From the NCBI RefSeq assembly GCF_010614805.1, contig NZ_JAAFZC010000007.1, forward strand, positions 1-60,342: DNA of 60,342 nt, given 5' to 3'. Each line of letters begins with the position of its first letter. Positions within the stretch are counted from its first letter, which is position 1. The translations under genes were made by a program, and so were the position numbers. Source of the stretch: Pseudooceanicola aestuarii (lineage in GTDB: Bacteria; Pseudomonadota; Alphaproteobacteria; Rhodobacterales; Rhodobacteraceae). The notes beneath the pieces are model-generated. The model did no database searches. It saw only the letters and a program-made list of their open reading frames with translations, and was not told the origin of the DNA. Of this stretch, positions 40,434-48,811 are shown one piece after another.

Positions 40434-43400
40434 ATGCGCATCCTGATCGACCTGCAATGCGTCCAGAGCGGCAGCCGTTTGCGCGGCATCGGACGCTATG
40501 CCACCAGCCTGACCCAGGCGATGATCCCCGCCGCCCAAGCGGCAGGGCATGAGCTGCACCTGCTGCTGAACGCCGGGCTGGGCGGGGTGGCGGCGGTGCA
40601 ACGCACCTTTTCCGCGCTGCACGGGGCGGGACGGATCCACGTCTTTCCCGGTCTGCCCGGCGCGGGGCTGGATGTCGCGGGCGGCGCCTGGCGCAAGGCC
40701 GTCTCTGCCCGGATCCGGGAGGCGGCGATCGCCGGGCTGGCGCCTGACGTGGTCTTCTGCCCCTCTCTGTTCGAGGGGGAGACGGACAGTTTCGTCTCCC
40801 TCCCGGCGGAGGATGCGGAGGATCTGCCCGCGATCCCGCGGGTCGCCACGGTGCATGACCTGATCCCGTTGGCCGACCCGGCACGGTACCTGGATCCCAA
40901 TCCGCGCTTTGCCGCCTTCTTCCAGGCCCGGCTGGCGGATCTGCCCCGCCATGACCGGCTGATCGCCATCTCCGCCTCGGCCCGGGCCGAGGTTCTGGCA
41001 GCGACGGAGATCCCCGGCGACCGGGTCACCGTCATCCCCGAGGATGCCGGCCCGGCCTTCGGCCCGATGCCCGGCGGGGTGGATGCGGCGGATGCGTTGC
41101 GCGCCCGGATGGGGCTGGACCGGCCCTATCTGCTGCATATCGGATCGGCGGAGCCGCGCAAGAACGTCTTTGCCCTGGTGGAGGCCTGGGCCGCCCTGCC
41201 GGAGGCGTTGCGCGCCCGGCACGACCTGGTGCTGGCCGGCCCGCTGACGGAGCTGGAAACGCAATGGGCGCGGGAGGCGGCGGAACGGCACGGGGCGGCG
41301 CCGGGGCGGCTGGTGCTGGCGGGCCATGTGGCGGAGGCGGATCTGCCGATGCTCTATGCGCAGGCGGCGCTGTTCGTGATGCCCTCCGCGCACGAGGGGT
41401 TCGGCCTGCCCGCGCTGGAGGCGATGCGCTGCGGCACCCCGGTGGTGGGCGCCGACCGCACCGCCCTGCGGGAGGTCATCGTGCCCGCCGACGCCCGGTT
41501 CGATCCCGACGACATCGCCGCCATGACCGCCGCCATCCGGCGCGGGCTGGAAGACGCCCCCTGGCGGGGCGATCTGGTCCGGGCCCAGGCCGCCCATGCG
41601 GCGCGGTTCTCCTGGGACGCCGCCGCCGAGGCGACGCTGGCGGTGCTGGCGCAGGCCGCCGCCAAGCCCCCCCGCCCGATGGTCGGGGGCGCGACCGGGA
41701 CGGAGACGGCGGAGGAAGCGCAGACGAGAGCGGACGCCGCCGACGGCCGGACCACAGGTGGCGGAACGCTGGGCGGCAGCAGGACGGCAGGCCCTGGTCC
41801 GGCAGGTCACGGGCAGCCGGACAGCTGGACGGCGGGCGTGGCGCGGATCGCGGCGCTGACCGGGGGGCTGGCGGATCGCCTGGCCGCCCTGCCCGAGACG
41901 GCGCGCGCCCCGGCCGAGGATCTCGACCGGGTGGCGCGGGCCCTGGCGACGCTGACCGCGATGCTGCGGGACGCGATCCGCCCCCGCGCCCTGCCCGTGC
42001 CGCTGACCTGGCGGCTGGAGGGGCCGATCGACAGCTCCTACAGCCTGGCCACGGTCAACCGGGAGACGGCCCGCGCCCTGGCCGCACAGGATGTGGCGGT
42101 CAGCCTGGTCTCGGCGGAGGGGCCGGGCCCCTACCCCGCCGACCCGGCGTTCCTGGCCGCCCATCCCGACCTGGCGGCCATGGTCCGGGCCGGAGCGGAC
42201 CAGGCGCCCGAGGCGGCCTTTGTCACCAGCCGCAACATGTTCCCGCCGCGCAGCCATGACATCGCCAGCCCGCTGGCCCTGCTGCATGGCTATGCCTGGG
42301 AGGAAACCGGCCTGCCGCTGGATTACGCCCGCGATTTCAACGCCCATCTCCAAGGCGCCCTGGTCACCGCCCCGCATGTGGCGCGGATCTTTCGCGACCA
42401 GGGGATCGCGGTACCGCTGGCGGTGGTCGGCAACGGCGTCGATCACCTGGACATCGCCGCGGCGGCGCTGCCCGACGGGCTGCTGCCTGTGGCGGATTTC
42501 ATGATCCTGCATGTGTCCTCGTGCTTTCCGCGCAAGGGGCCGGACGTGCTGCTGGCGGCCTTTGCGGCGGCCTTCGGTCCGGGGGCCACGGCCGCGCCTG
42601 CGGGGACGCGGGGCGATATCGCCCTGGTCATCAAGACCCACCCCAACCCCCATAACGACATTCACGACCAGGTCACCGCCCTGCGCGCGCGCCATCCCGA
42701 CCTGCCGCCGATCCGGGTGATCGAGGACGATCTGACCCCCGGCCAGATGCGCAGCCTCTATGCCGCGGCGGATCTCCTGGTCGCCCCGTCCCGCGCCGAA
42801 GGCTTCTGCCTGCCGGTGGCGGAGGCGGTGCTGGCGGGCACCCCCGCGCTGACCACCGGCTGGAGCGGGCAGCGCATTTTCGAGGGCAATCCGCTGGTGC
42901 AGTTCTGCGACTATGATCTTGCCCCCGCCGACAGCCACCTGGGGGCATGGAATTCGGTCTGGGCGGACCCGGACGTGGCCGATCTGACCCGCCGGATGCG
43001 GGCGGCCCGGACGGCGGGCGCCCCGGACGCCGCAACGGCGGAGCAGGCCCGGCGCCAGCTGCTGGAACAGCATTCCTGGGCAGAGGTAGCCCGACGCAGC
43101 CGCGCGGCGGTGGCGCGCATCGCCGCCAGCCCGCCGGCGGCGCCGCCCCGGATCGGCTGGGTCTCCACCTTCAACGCGCGCTGCGGCATCGCCACCTACT
43201 CGGCGCATCTGATCGCGCATATCCCCGACGAGGTCACCGTTTTCGCCGCCCATGCGGCGGACCGGCCGGAGGCGGACCAGCCCACCACGCTGCGCTGCTG
43301 GCACGAGGGCGGACAGGACGACCTGCGGGCGCTGGCCGCCGCGGTGGAGGGGGCGGACCCGGAGGTCCTGGTGATCCAGTTCAACTTCGGCTTCTTCAGC

Positions 43401-44273
43401 TTTCCGCATCTGGAGGCGCTGATCGCGCGGGCGCGGCAGGCGGGGCGCCAGGTCGTCATGATGATGCATGCCACCGATGACAGCGGCCTGCCCCCGGAAC
43501 GGCGCCTGCCCGGCCTGGCGCGGGCGCTGCGGCTGTGCAGCCGGATCCTGGTGCATTCCGTGCATGACATGAACCGGCTGAAGCGCATCGGCCTGACGGA
43601 GACCGTGACCCTGTTTCCCCACGGGGTGCCGCAGGCGCGGGTCGCCCCGCGGGTGCCGCCCGCCCCCGGCGCGCCGGTGACCCTGGCCTCCTACGGGTTC
43701 CTGCTGCCGCAGAAGGGGTTCCCCGAGCTGCTGGAGGCGGTGGCCGGCCTGCGCGCCACCGGGCGGGACGTGCGGCTGCACATGGTCAACGCGGAATATC
43801 CCGTGCCCGAGTCGCAGGCGGAGATCGCGACGGTGCGCGACCGGATCCGCGCCCTGAACCTGGAGGGGGCGGTGCGGATGGAGACCCGGTTCCTGCCCGA
43901 TGCCGAAAGCCTGGCCCGGCTGGCGGCGGCGGACCTGCTGGTATTTCCCTACCGGCCGACCCAGGAATCGGCCTCGGGGGCGGTCCGGCAGGCGCTGGCG
44001 GTGGGCCGCCCGGTGGCGGTGACGCCGCTGCCGATCTTCGATGACGTGGCCGACCTGGTGCTGCGCCTGCCCGGCGCCTCGGCGGCGGAGATGACGCAGG
44101 GGCTGGGGGCCATCCTGGACGGGCTGGGCGCGGCCCGGGGCGCGGCGGCGCGCAGCCTGGACCACGCCGCCGACTGGCGGGCGGCCCATGCCTATTCGAC
44201 ACTCGGGCCACGGCTGTGGCGGCAGCTCTGCGCGCTGGTCGCCGATGCCGGGGCAAGTGCCTTGCACCCCTGA
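40434..44273 (+). CDS. Triple-module family 4 glycosyltransferase
   Basis: 1279-aa protein with three GT-B/GT4-like modules in a row. Module 1 is about 1-400 (MRILIDLQCVQSGSRLRGIG; LLHIGSAEPRKNVFALVEAW; MPSAHEGFGLPALEAMRCG). A disordered A/T/G linker spans about 415-465. Module 2 is about 520-895 (ILHVSSCFPRKGPDVLLAAF; APSRAEGFCLPVAEAVLAG). Module 3 is about 900-1270 (RIGWVSTFNARCGIATYSAH; LASYGFLLPQKGFPELLEAV). All three keep recognisable nucleotide-sugar regions. Module 3 has FPYRPTQESASGAVRQALAV where the E-x7-E motif is expected. Such chains can act as polymerising mannosyl- or other transferases (WbdA-like). It is followed by another GT4 after 62 bp. Confidence 0.88.
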   Translation: MRILIDLQCVQSGSRLRGIGRYATSLTQAMIPAAQAAGHELHLLLNAGLGGVAAVQRTFSALHGAGRIHVFPGLPGAGLDVAGGAWRKAVSARIREAAIAGLAPDVVFCPSLFEGETDSFVSLPAEDAEDLPAIPRVATVHDLIPLADPARYLDPNPRFAAFFQARLADLPRHDRLIAISASARAEVLAATEIPGDRVTVIPEDAGPAFGPMPGGVDAADALRARMGLDRPYLLHIGSAEPRKNVFALVEAWAALPEALRARHDLVLAGPLTELETQWAREAAERHGAAPGRLVLAGHVAEADLPMLYAQAALFVMPSAHEGFGLPALEAMRCGTPVVGADRTALREVIVPADARFDPDDIAAMTAAIRRGLEDAPWRGDLVRAQAAHAARFSWDAAAEATLAVLAQAAAKPPRPMVGGATGTETAEEAQTRADAADGRTTGGGTLGGSRTAGPGPAGHGQPDSWTAGVARIAALTGGLADRLAALPETARAPAEDLDRVARALATLTAMLRDAIRPRALPVPLTWRLEGPIDSSYSLATVNRETARALAAQDVAVSLVSAEGPGPYPADPAFLAAHPDLAAMVRAGADQAPEAAFVTSRNMFPPRSHDIASPLALLHGYAWEETGLPLDYARDFNAHLQGALVTAPHVARIFRDQGIAVPLAVVGNGVDHLDIAAAALPDGLLPVADFMILHVSSCFPRKGPDVLLAAFAAAFGPGATAAPAGTRGDIALVIKTHPNPHNDIHDQVTALRARHPDLPPIRVIEDDLTPGQMRSLYAAADLLVAPSRAEGFCLPVAEAVLAGTPALTTGWSGQRIFEGNPLVQFCDYDLAPADSHLGAWNSVWADPDVADLTRRMRAARTAGAPDAATAEQARRQLLEQHSWAEVARRSRAAVARIAASPPAAPPRIGWVSTFNARCGIATYSAHLIAHIPDEVTVFAAHAADRPEADQPTTLRCWHEGGQDDLRALAAAVEGADPEVLVIQFNFGFFSFPHLEALIARARQAGRQVVMMMHATDDSGLPPERRLPGLARALRLCSRILVHSVHDMNRLKRIGLTETVTLFPHGVPQARVAPRVPPAPGAPVTLASYGFLLPQKGFPELLEAVAGLRATGRDVRLHMVNAEYPVPESQAEIATVRDRIRALNLEGAVRMETRFLPDAESLARLAAADLLVFPYRPTQESASGAVRQALAVGRPVAVTPLPIFDDVADLVLRLPGASAAEMTQGLGAILDGLGAARGAAARSLDHAADWRAAHAYSTLGPRLWRQLCALVADAGASALHP

Positions 44274-44335
44274 CCGGCGCGGGTCATATCGGCGCTGCCT
44301 TTCCTCGGCCTCTTTCCAAAGACGGGACTTCGACC

Positions 44336-45778
44336 ATGCAGCGGTTCATCTTCGACGTCAGCGACCTGCGCCTGCACCTGGCGCGCACCAGCCGGATCTC
44401 GGGGATCCAGCGGGTGTCGCTGATGGTCATCGACCATGCCGCCCGCCTGGTCCGGGAAGGGGCGTCCGGCACCGGCCCGGCGGAAGTCTTTCTGGGGTTC
44501 GTCGATCCGGCGACGGGCGGCTATGTCACCCTGCCCTATCGCCCCGCCCCCGACGGTCGCGACCTGGACCGCAATTTCACCGCCCAGACCGGCCTGGTCG
44601 GCCAACGTGCCCTGCCCAGCCTGGAGGGTCTGCGGGAGGGCAGCGGGCAATATGTCAGCCAGCTCATCCTGCGCCGCTGGAACGCGGCGCGCGGCCGGCG
44701 GCGCCATTTCGAGAAACGCGGCACCACGCTGGAGGAGTGGCGCCAGGCGGTCAGCATCCGGCGTACCGGGCCGGCGGCCGGTCAACCGCTGGCCCCGCGC
44801 GCCGGGGACCGTCTGTTCGTGCTGGGCGCCTTCTGGGACGTGCCCGCGCTGGCGCCTGAGCTGACCCGGCTGAAGGGCGCGGGGATGGAGGTCGTGACCC
44901 TGATCCACGACCTGATCCCGCTGTTGATGCCGGGCCTGGTGCCGGCCGATCACTGGCGCCGGTTCCGGGCGGCCCTGGAAGGTTCGATCGGGTTCACCAC
45001 GCTGTACCTGGCCAATTCCGACCATACCGCCACCGACCTGCGCGCCCATCTCGGGGCGGCGGGGGTGGAGCGGCCGATGATCACCGTGCCGCTGGCCCAG
45101 GCCGGGCTGATGGCACCGGAGAGCGATGACGCGGCCAGCCCCCCCCCGGCAGAGCGCGGCGCTGACCGTACCGCTGACCAGCTCGGACGCGATGCTGCGC
45201 TGGCGGCGGTGCCCGGGGTCAGCCCGGCGGTGCGGCAGCTGGCGAAATATCCCTTTGTGCTGTTCGTCGGAACCTGGGACATCCGCAAGAACCTGTGGCG
45301 GCTGGCCCGGGCCTGGGCGCGGCTGGATGCGGACCGCACCATCGAGATGCCGAAACTGGTGCTGGCCGGGGGCAAGGGCTGGGGCAACGCGGATTTCGAG
45401 GCACTGATGACCGCCACGGGCAATCTGGGCGGGCTGGTCGAGCTGATCGACCATCCCGGCGATGCGGAGCTGGATTACCTGTACCGCAGCTGCCTGTTTA
45501 CCATCATGCCCAGCCTCTACGAGGGCTGGGGCCTGCCGATCGGGGAAAGCCTGGGCTACGGGCGGACGGCGGTGGTGGCCGCCGTGTCCTCGATGCCCGA
45601 GGTGGGCGGCGACATGGTCGAATATTGCGACCCCGCCTCCACCGAGAGCCTGCGCGCGGCCTGTGCCCGGCTGATCACCGATCCCGGCCACCGCGCGGCG
45701 CTGGAGCTCCGGATCGCGGAGACGCGGCTGCGCGGCTGGCAGGACGTGGCCCGCGACGTGCTGGCCGCCGGCGCCTGA
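44336..45778 (+). CDS. Family 4 (GT-B) glycosyltransferase
   Basis: 480-aa GT-B enzyme. The N-terminus MQRFIFDVSDLRLHLARTSR followed by SGIQRV is the known opening of polysaccharide GT4 enzymes. VLFVGTWDIRKNLWRLARAW marks the start of the C-terminal domain and IMPSLYEGWGLPIGESLGYG is the E-x7-E nucleotide-sugar site. An acidic, low-complexity stretch (about 262-290) joins the halves. It lies 62 bp after the triple glycosyltransferase and is convergent with repA. Sugar unknown. Confidence 0.87.
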   Translation: MQRFIFDVSDLRLHLARTSRISGIQRVSLMVIDHAARLVREGASGTGPAEVFLGFVDPATGGYVTLPYRPAPDGRDLDRNFTAQTGLVGQRALPSLEGLREGSGQYVSQLILRRWNAARGRRRHFEKRGTTLEEWRQAVSIRRTGPAAGQPLAPRAGDRLFVLGAFWDVPALAPELTRLKGAGMEVVTLIHDLIPLLMPGLVPADHWRRFRAALEGSIGFTTLYLANSDHTATDLRAHLGAAGVERPMITVPLAQAGLMAPESDDAASPPPAERGADRTADQLGRDAALAAVPGVSPAVRQLAKYPFVLFVGTWDIRKNLWRLARAWARLDADRTIEMPKLVLAGGKGWGNADFEALMTATGNLGGLVELIDHPGDAELDYLYRSCLFTIMPSLYEGWGLPIGESLGYGRTAVVAAVSSMPEVGGDMVEYCDPASTESLRAACARLITDPGHRAALELRIAETRLRGWQDVARDVLAAGA

Positions 45779-45866
45779 ACCACCCCCCTCCCCCGTTGCC
45801 AGCTTCGGCCCGCACAGCGCGACATCCCAAGACGTCCGGTCCGGGCGGCGCGGGCCAGGGCGACGG

Positions 45867-46895
45867 TCACGGGCGTCCGCGGCGGTGGTACCATTTCTTG
45901 CAGAACCCCAGGAACGCCATCTCCGGGTTGCGGGGCACCTCGGTGGCCCAGGCGCGCCATTCGGCCTCGATCATGCGGACGTCCCAGCCGGGGGCGGCTT
46001 CGCGGGCCATGTCGTAGACGTCGGGATCCAGCTGCGGGATCCGGATGTCCTCACGCGGTTCGATCCCGACCGATCCGCGGCTGCGGGCGATCAGCGTGTC
46101 GCGGGTCTCGTCATAGCGGATTTCGTAATCGGGCATGTGGCCGAATTTCTCGTCCTGGTCGGCGATCGCCAGGACCAGGCGGCGGAACTCGCGCAGCGAA
46201 GAGCCGGAGCCGCATTTCTTCTGCAAGGTGTCCAGCCCGATGCGCCATTCCGCCTGTCGGCCGCAATGCTTGCGGGCCAGCTCGTAGATGCGCCGCTCCA
46301 GCGGCTTGCGCAGGCGGAAGTATTCCCGGCTGAGGGTCAGCACCTCCTGGGCGCGGATGGCGTTGAAGACCCAATCACTCAGCTTGACCTCGACCTCCTG
46401 CATCCGGCCGTCGCGGGTTTCCCGCACGATCTTGGCGCGTTCGATCAGGCCGAAGGTCTCGAAGACTTCCTGGCCACCGGTGGTGATGTTGGTGGAGATC
46501 CGCGTGCCGGCCAGCCGTTCCATCGCGGCCTTCAGCAGGTCGTAGCCGCGCCCGGTGGTCATGCGGTTGGTCGCCTTCAGCAGGTCGGCGGCCTGGAAGC
46601 GGATCACCTGCTGCGGCTCAAGCCCCTCGTTCATGCCCTTGATCAGCTTGGAGATGCAGTAGATCAGCACGTCCCGGTCATGGACCGTGGCCAGCCCGTC
46701 GATGGAGGGCTTGATCTCGATGGAGATGTTGTTGTGCTCGTATTTGCGCGGTCGGGTATCGGGTTTGGTGCTGAGCGAGAAGATCGGATGTTCCATCGAC
46801 CCCATGTCCCCTTTGGGCGCGGCATCCAGGATATCGCAGACGAAGAAGTCACCCTGCGGATGACGGTCCGGGAGAAGGGGATGGGAGAGGCTCAT
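45867..46895 (-). CDS. repA: Plasmid replication initiator RepA (RPA family)
   Basis: 342-aa initiator of the RepA type used by many alphaproteobacterial plasmids. The recognisable core is RKYEHNNISIEIKPSIDGLA (from about 49), HDRDVLIYCISKLIKG, LLKATNRMTTGRGYDLLKAA and a winged-helix-like segment SREYFRLRKPLERRIYELAR. Residues 300-340 end in WYHRRGRP. The gene starts beside six iterons (46921-47129), the expected binding sites, and lies downstream of parA and its small partner on the same strand. No strong ribosome site precedes the ATG, consistent with low expression of an initiator. Confidence 0.93.
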   Translation of the reverse strand: MSLSHPLLPDRHPQGDFFVCDILDAAPKGDMGSMEHPIFSLSTKPDTRPRKYEHNNISIEIKPSIDGLATVHDRDVLIYCISKLIKGMNEGLEPQQVIRFQAADLLKATNRMTTGRGYDLLKAAMERLAGTRISTNITTGGQEVFETFGLIERAKIVRETRDGRMQEVEVKLSDWVFNAIRAQEVLTLSREYFRLRKPLERRIYELARKHCGRQAEWRIGLDTLQKKCGSGSSLREFRRLVLAIADQDEKFGHMPDYEIRYDETRDTLIARSRGSVGIEPREDIRIPQLDPDVYDMAREAAPGWDVRMIEAEWRAWATEVPRNPEMAFLGFCKKWYHRRGRP

Positions 46896-46920
46896 CGCGG
46901 GGGCTTTCTGCTGAGATGAA

Positions 46921-47129
46921 ACGACACTTCACACACGTTCGACCCTACAACGACACTTCACACACTCCAAGGGAAAAACGACACTTCACACACGCTCCCG
47001 CCGCGCAGCCCCCGCCCCGAGCGCGGTTTGGGGCCTGTCATGCAGGGGGCGGCGGGGCACTGCTCGAATCACCACTTTGCACACGCAGAATCACCACTTT
47101 GCACACGGTGAATCACCACTTTACACACG
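46921..47129. repeat. Origin of replication: two sets of iterons
   Basis: Set 1: three exact copies of ACGACACTTCACACAC at 46921-46936, 46950-46965 and 46978-46993 (period 28-29). Set 2: three copies of GAATCACCACTTYRCACACG at 47066-47085, 47088-47107 and 47110-47129 (period 22). Both share a CACTTY-RCACAC-like core in the same orientation. They lie just upstream of repA, as RepA binding iterons do. The stretch after them (47140-47215) is comparatively AT-rich and could be the melting region. Confidence 0.88.
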
Positions 47130-47300
47130 GGGGGTCTGCGCAAGGGATTGGAAATGAACAGGAAAACAGGGCCGCGGGAACCCGTAACACATTAATAACA
47201 CGATTCTAACACCCTGCGGCGAGACGCCGGTGCGGGGACGGCGCTCATGCCCCGCCGGTGAAAGGGCAAAGAGATGCGGGACCGGTCGCCCCTGCTGCGC

Positions 47301-47606
47301 TCAGCCCTCCGGATCGTGCTGCGCGGTGTAGAGGGCCCAGGCCTCCTCGATCAGGACCCCTTGCTGGACGCCGCGCCGCTTGGCTTCCGCCGCGATGGCG
47401 CGGGAGACCTCGGGCATCACCTTGGCATGGACCTGTCCGGTGCGCGGGCTGGCGGGGCGGCCGCGCCGGCGCCGGGGGGCACGCTCGGTGAAGCCGTGTT
47501 TCTCCGCCACTTCCTCGGTCTTGCGGACGGCGGCGGGGGTGGGTTCCTTGCGGCGGGACTTGAGCTTGCCGAGGTCGATGGAGAAGGCGGGCTTGTCGCT
47601 GTCCAT
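47301..47606 (-). CDS. Small partition partner protein (ribbon-helix-helix-like, ParB/ParG role)
   Basis: 101-aa basic protein. The N-terminal half (MDSDKPAFSIDLGKLKSRRK; RRRRGRPASPRTGQ) is positively charged and flexible. The C-terminal half (VHAKVMPEVSRAIAAEAKRR, then GVQQGVLIEEAWALYTA) looks like a ribbon-helix-helix fold. It starts one base after the parA stop, so the two are coupled. Small DNA-binding partners of this kind act as centromere-binding protein with ParA ATPases. The natural site is the array at 48329-48442. The start at 47657 was rejected because it overlaps parA. Confidence 0.78.
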   Translation of the reverse strand: MDSDKPAFSIDLGKLKSRRKEPTPAAVRKTEEVAEKHGFTERAPRRRRGRPASPRTGQVHAKVMPEVSRAIAAEAKRRGVQQGVLIEEAWALYTAQHDPEG

Positions 47607-47607
47607 G

Positions 47608-48306
47608 TCAGGCCTCCGCCGGGATGGCGGTCCCCTTCCCTTCGGTTCCCGCCTCACCGGTCAGACGGGCATAGACGGCCATGGCGAAGGCGCGGGCATT
47701 GTCGCGGGCGCCTTCCATGTTGCCCTGCGGCGGCATGGTGCGCAGGTCGCCGCCGAATTCGAACAGCGCGGAGAAGGCGCCGCGTTCCAGCAGCCCCGGT
47801 TCGATCACGTCGACCCCCTGCGCGGAGAGCGAGGCGATGATCCCCTTGTGCTGGCGGGAGCGGATGGCGCGGGTCATGGTGAAGACGACGGCATGGGCGA
47901 TCTCGCGGTCCAGGGCCTCCTCCTCCTCGCCGATCAGCTGCAGGGCGCGGGCGCCGATGGTGGCGTCCAGGGTCGTGGCGCGCATCGGGGTGATCACCAG
48001 GTCGGCCTGGGAGATCGCGCGGCTGACCAGCCGGGAAGCGACCCCCTCGAGATCGACGATGACGATCCGCCCGTCCTGGTCCTGTCCCTTGATCCGGCGC
48101 ACGATGTCGCTTTCGCCGACATCGGACAGGACGTCGATCCGGTCCGGCAGGGCGCTGCGGCCGGCCCACAGGGTGAGGGAATGGTTGGGGTCGCAATCCA
48201 GCATGGCGACCTCTGCCCCGGCATGGGCGAGTTCGGTGCCCAGCAGAACCGCTGTGGTTGATTTGCCGGCCCCGCCCTTGGGGGAGGCTATGACGATGGT
48301 GGGCAT
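47608..48306 (-). CDS. parA: ParA-family partition ATPase
   Basis: 232-aa Walker-type ATPase for plasmid partition. The deviant Walker A is ASPKGGAGKSTTAVLLG (from residue 7), Walker A' is AEVAMLDCDPNHSLTLW, and Walker B is IVIVDLEG. It lacks the N-terminal HTH of long ParA proteins, so it is the short type that leaves DNA binding to its partner. It is the first gene of the parA-partner pair; the repeat array at 48329-48442 lies immediately upstream, in promoter position. Confidence 0.93.
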   Translation of the reverse strand: MPTIVIASPKGGAGKSTTAVLLGTELAHAGAEVAMLDCDPNHSLTLWAGRSALPDRIDVLSDVGESDIVRRIKGQDQDGRIVIVDLEGVASRLVSRAISQADLVITPMRATTLDATIGARALQLIGEEEEALDREIAHAVVFTMTRAIRSRQHKGIIASLSAQGVDVIEPGLLERGAFSALFEFGGDLRTMPPQGNMEGARDNARAFAMAVYARLTGEAGTEGKGTAIPAEA

Positions 48307-48328
48307 GTTCGGGCCTTCCTGTTTTCGG

Positions 48329-48442
48329 TTATCCGGTATTTTTTATAACCGGATAAACTGAAATACCCGATTTTTCAAGTTATCGGATAATTATTATTAC
48401 CCGGTATTTAAACTTACCGGGTATTTAAGCTTATCCGGTAAG
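48329..48442. repeat. parS-like centromere/operator array upstream of parA
   Basis: An AT-rich stretch holding about seven copies, in both orientations, of a motif near TTATCCGGTA. These are: TTATCCGGTA (48329-48338), ATAACCGGATAA (48345-48356), an AATACCCGA half-copy (48362-48370), TTATCGGATAA (48380-48390), TTACCCGGTATTTA (48397-48410), TTACCGGGTATTTA (48414-48427) and TTATCCGGTAAG (48431-48442). Clustered short repeats just before a short-ParA gene are the usual centromere and autoregulatory site. Confidence 0.75.
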
Positions 48443-48811
48443 CTAAAATATGTGACGTCGCGTCCCGTATGCACATGACGCAACGGGTGAAATGGGCAAA
48501 AAAGGGCCGCGACAGGGACATTTCCGGGACGAAAATCAACAAAAAATATACTTTAATATCAGCGCACTACAGTGATTTCACTACGGGGTATACGATTTGC
48601 TATACAGAAGTTCTTGGCCGGCACCGAAAATGCGGGTAAAACCCTCCCGAGCCGGTCCGTCTGGACTGGCCCGGGAGGTCATTCCGCGCGGAACCGGCAC
48701 TTTTTCGTCGGCATGCGCAGACATTTTTCGCGGGCTGAAGACGGGCCGACAAACATTTTTCAGGGGGCAACGGACGCAGATCCGACGCCGCATCACAGAG
48801 GGAAATTTATC
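48443..48811 (+). other. Leader and promoter region of the RTX adhesin gene
   Basis: 369 bp between the parS-like array and the adhesin ATG. The first 170 bp are AT-rich, with TATACT at about 48548-48553 and paired CACTAC words at 48566-48582, so the promoter is probably here. The last 200 bp are GC-rich and would form a long untranslated leader. A frame open from 48572 adds 80 residues that are not domain-like, so I treat it as leader. CAGAGGGA lies just upstream of the true ATG at 48812. Confidence 0.5.

Noticed and set aside
40251..44267. 1338-aa open frame on the minus strand
   Set aside because: Antisense of the triple glycosyltransferase; rich in R, G, Q and H, no recognisable motif.
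46921..47129. Possible CRISPR array
   Set aside because: Only three copies of each repeat, spacers of 2-13 bp, and position beside repA; these are iterons. No cas genes are present.
46916..47209. 97-aa open frame over the iterons
   Set aside because: It is made by the iteron repeats themselves (repeated RHFTH-like words) and has no ribosome site.
47301..47606. MobC-like mobilisation protein
   Set aside because: The ribbon-helix-helix look could suit MobC, but the gene is coupled to parA and no relaxase is present, so a partition role is favoured.
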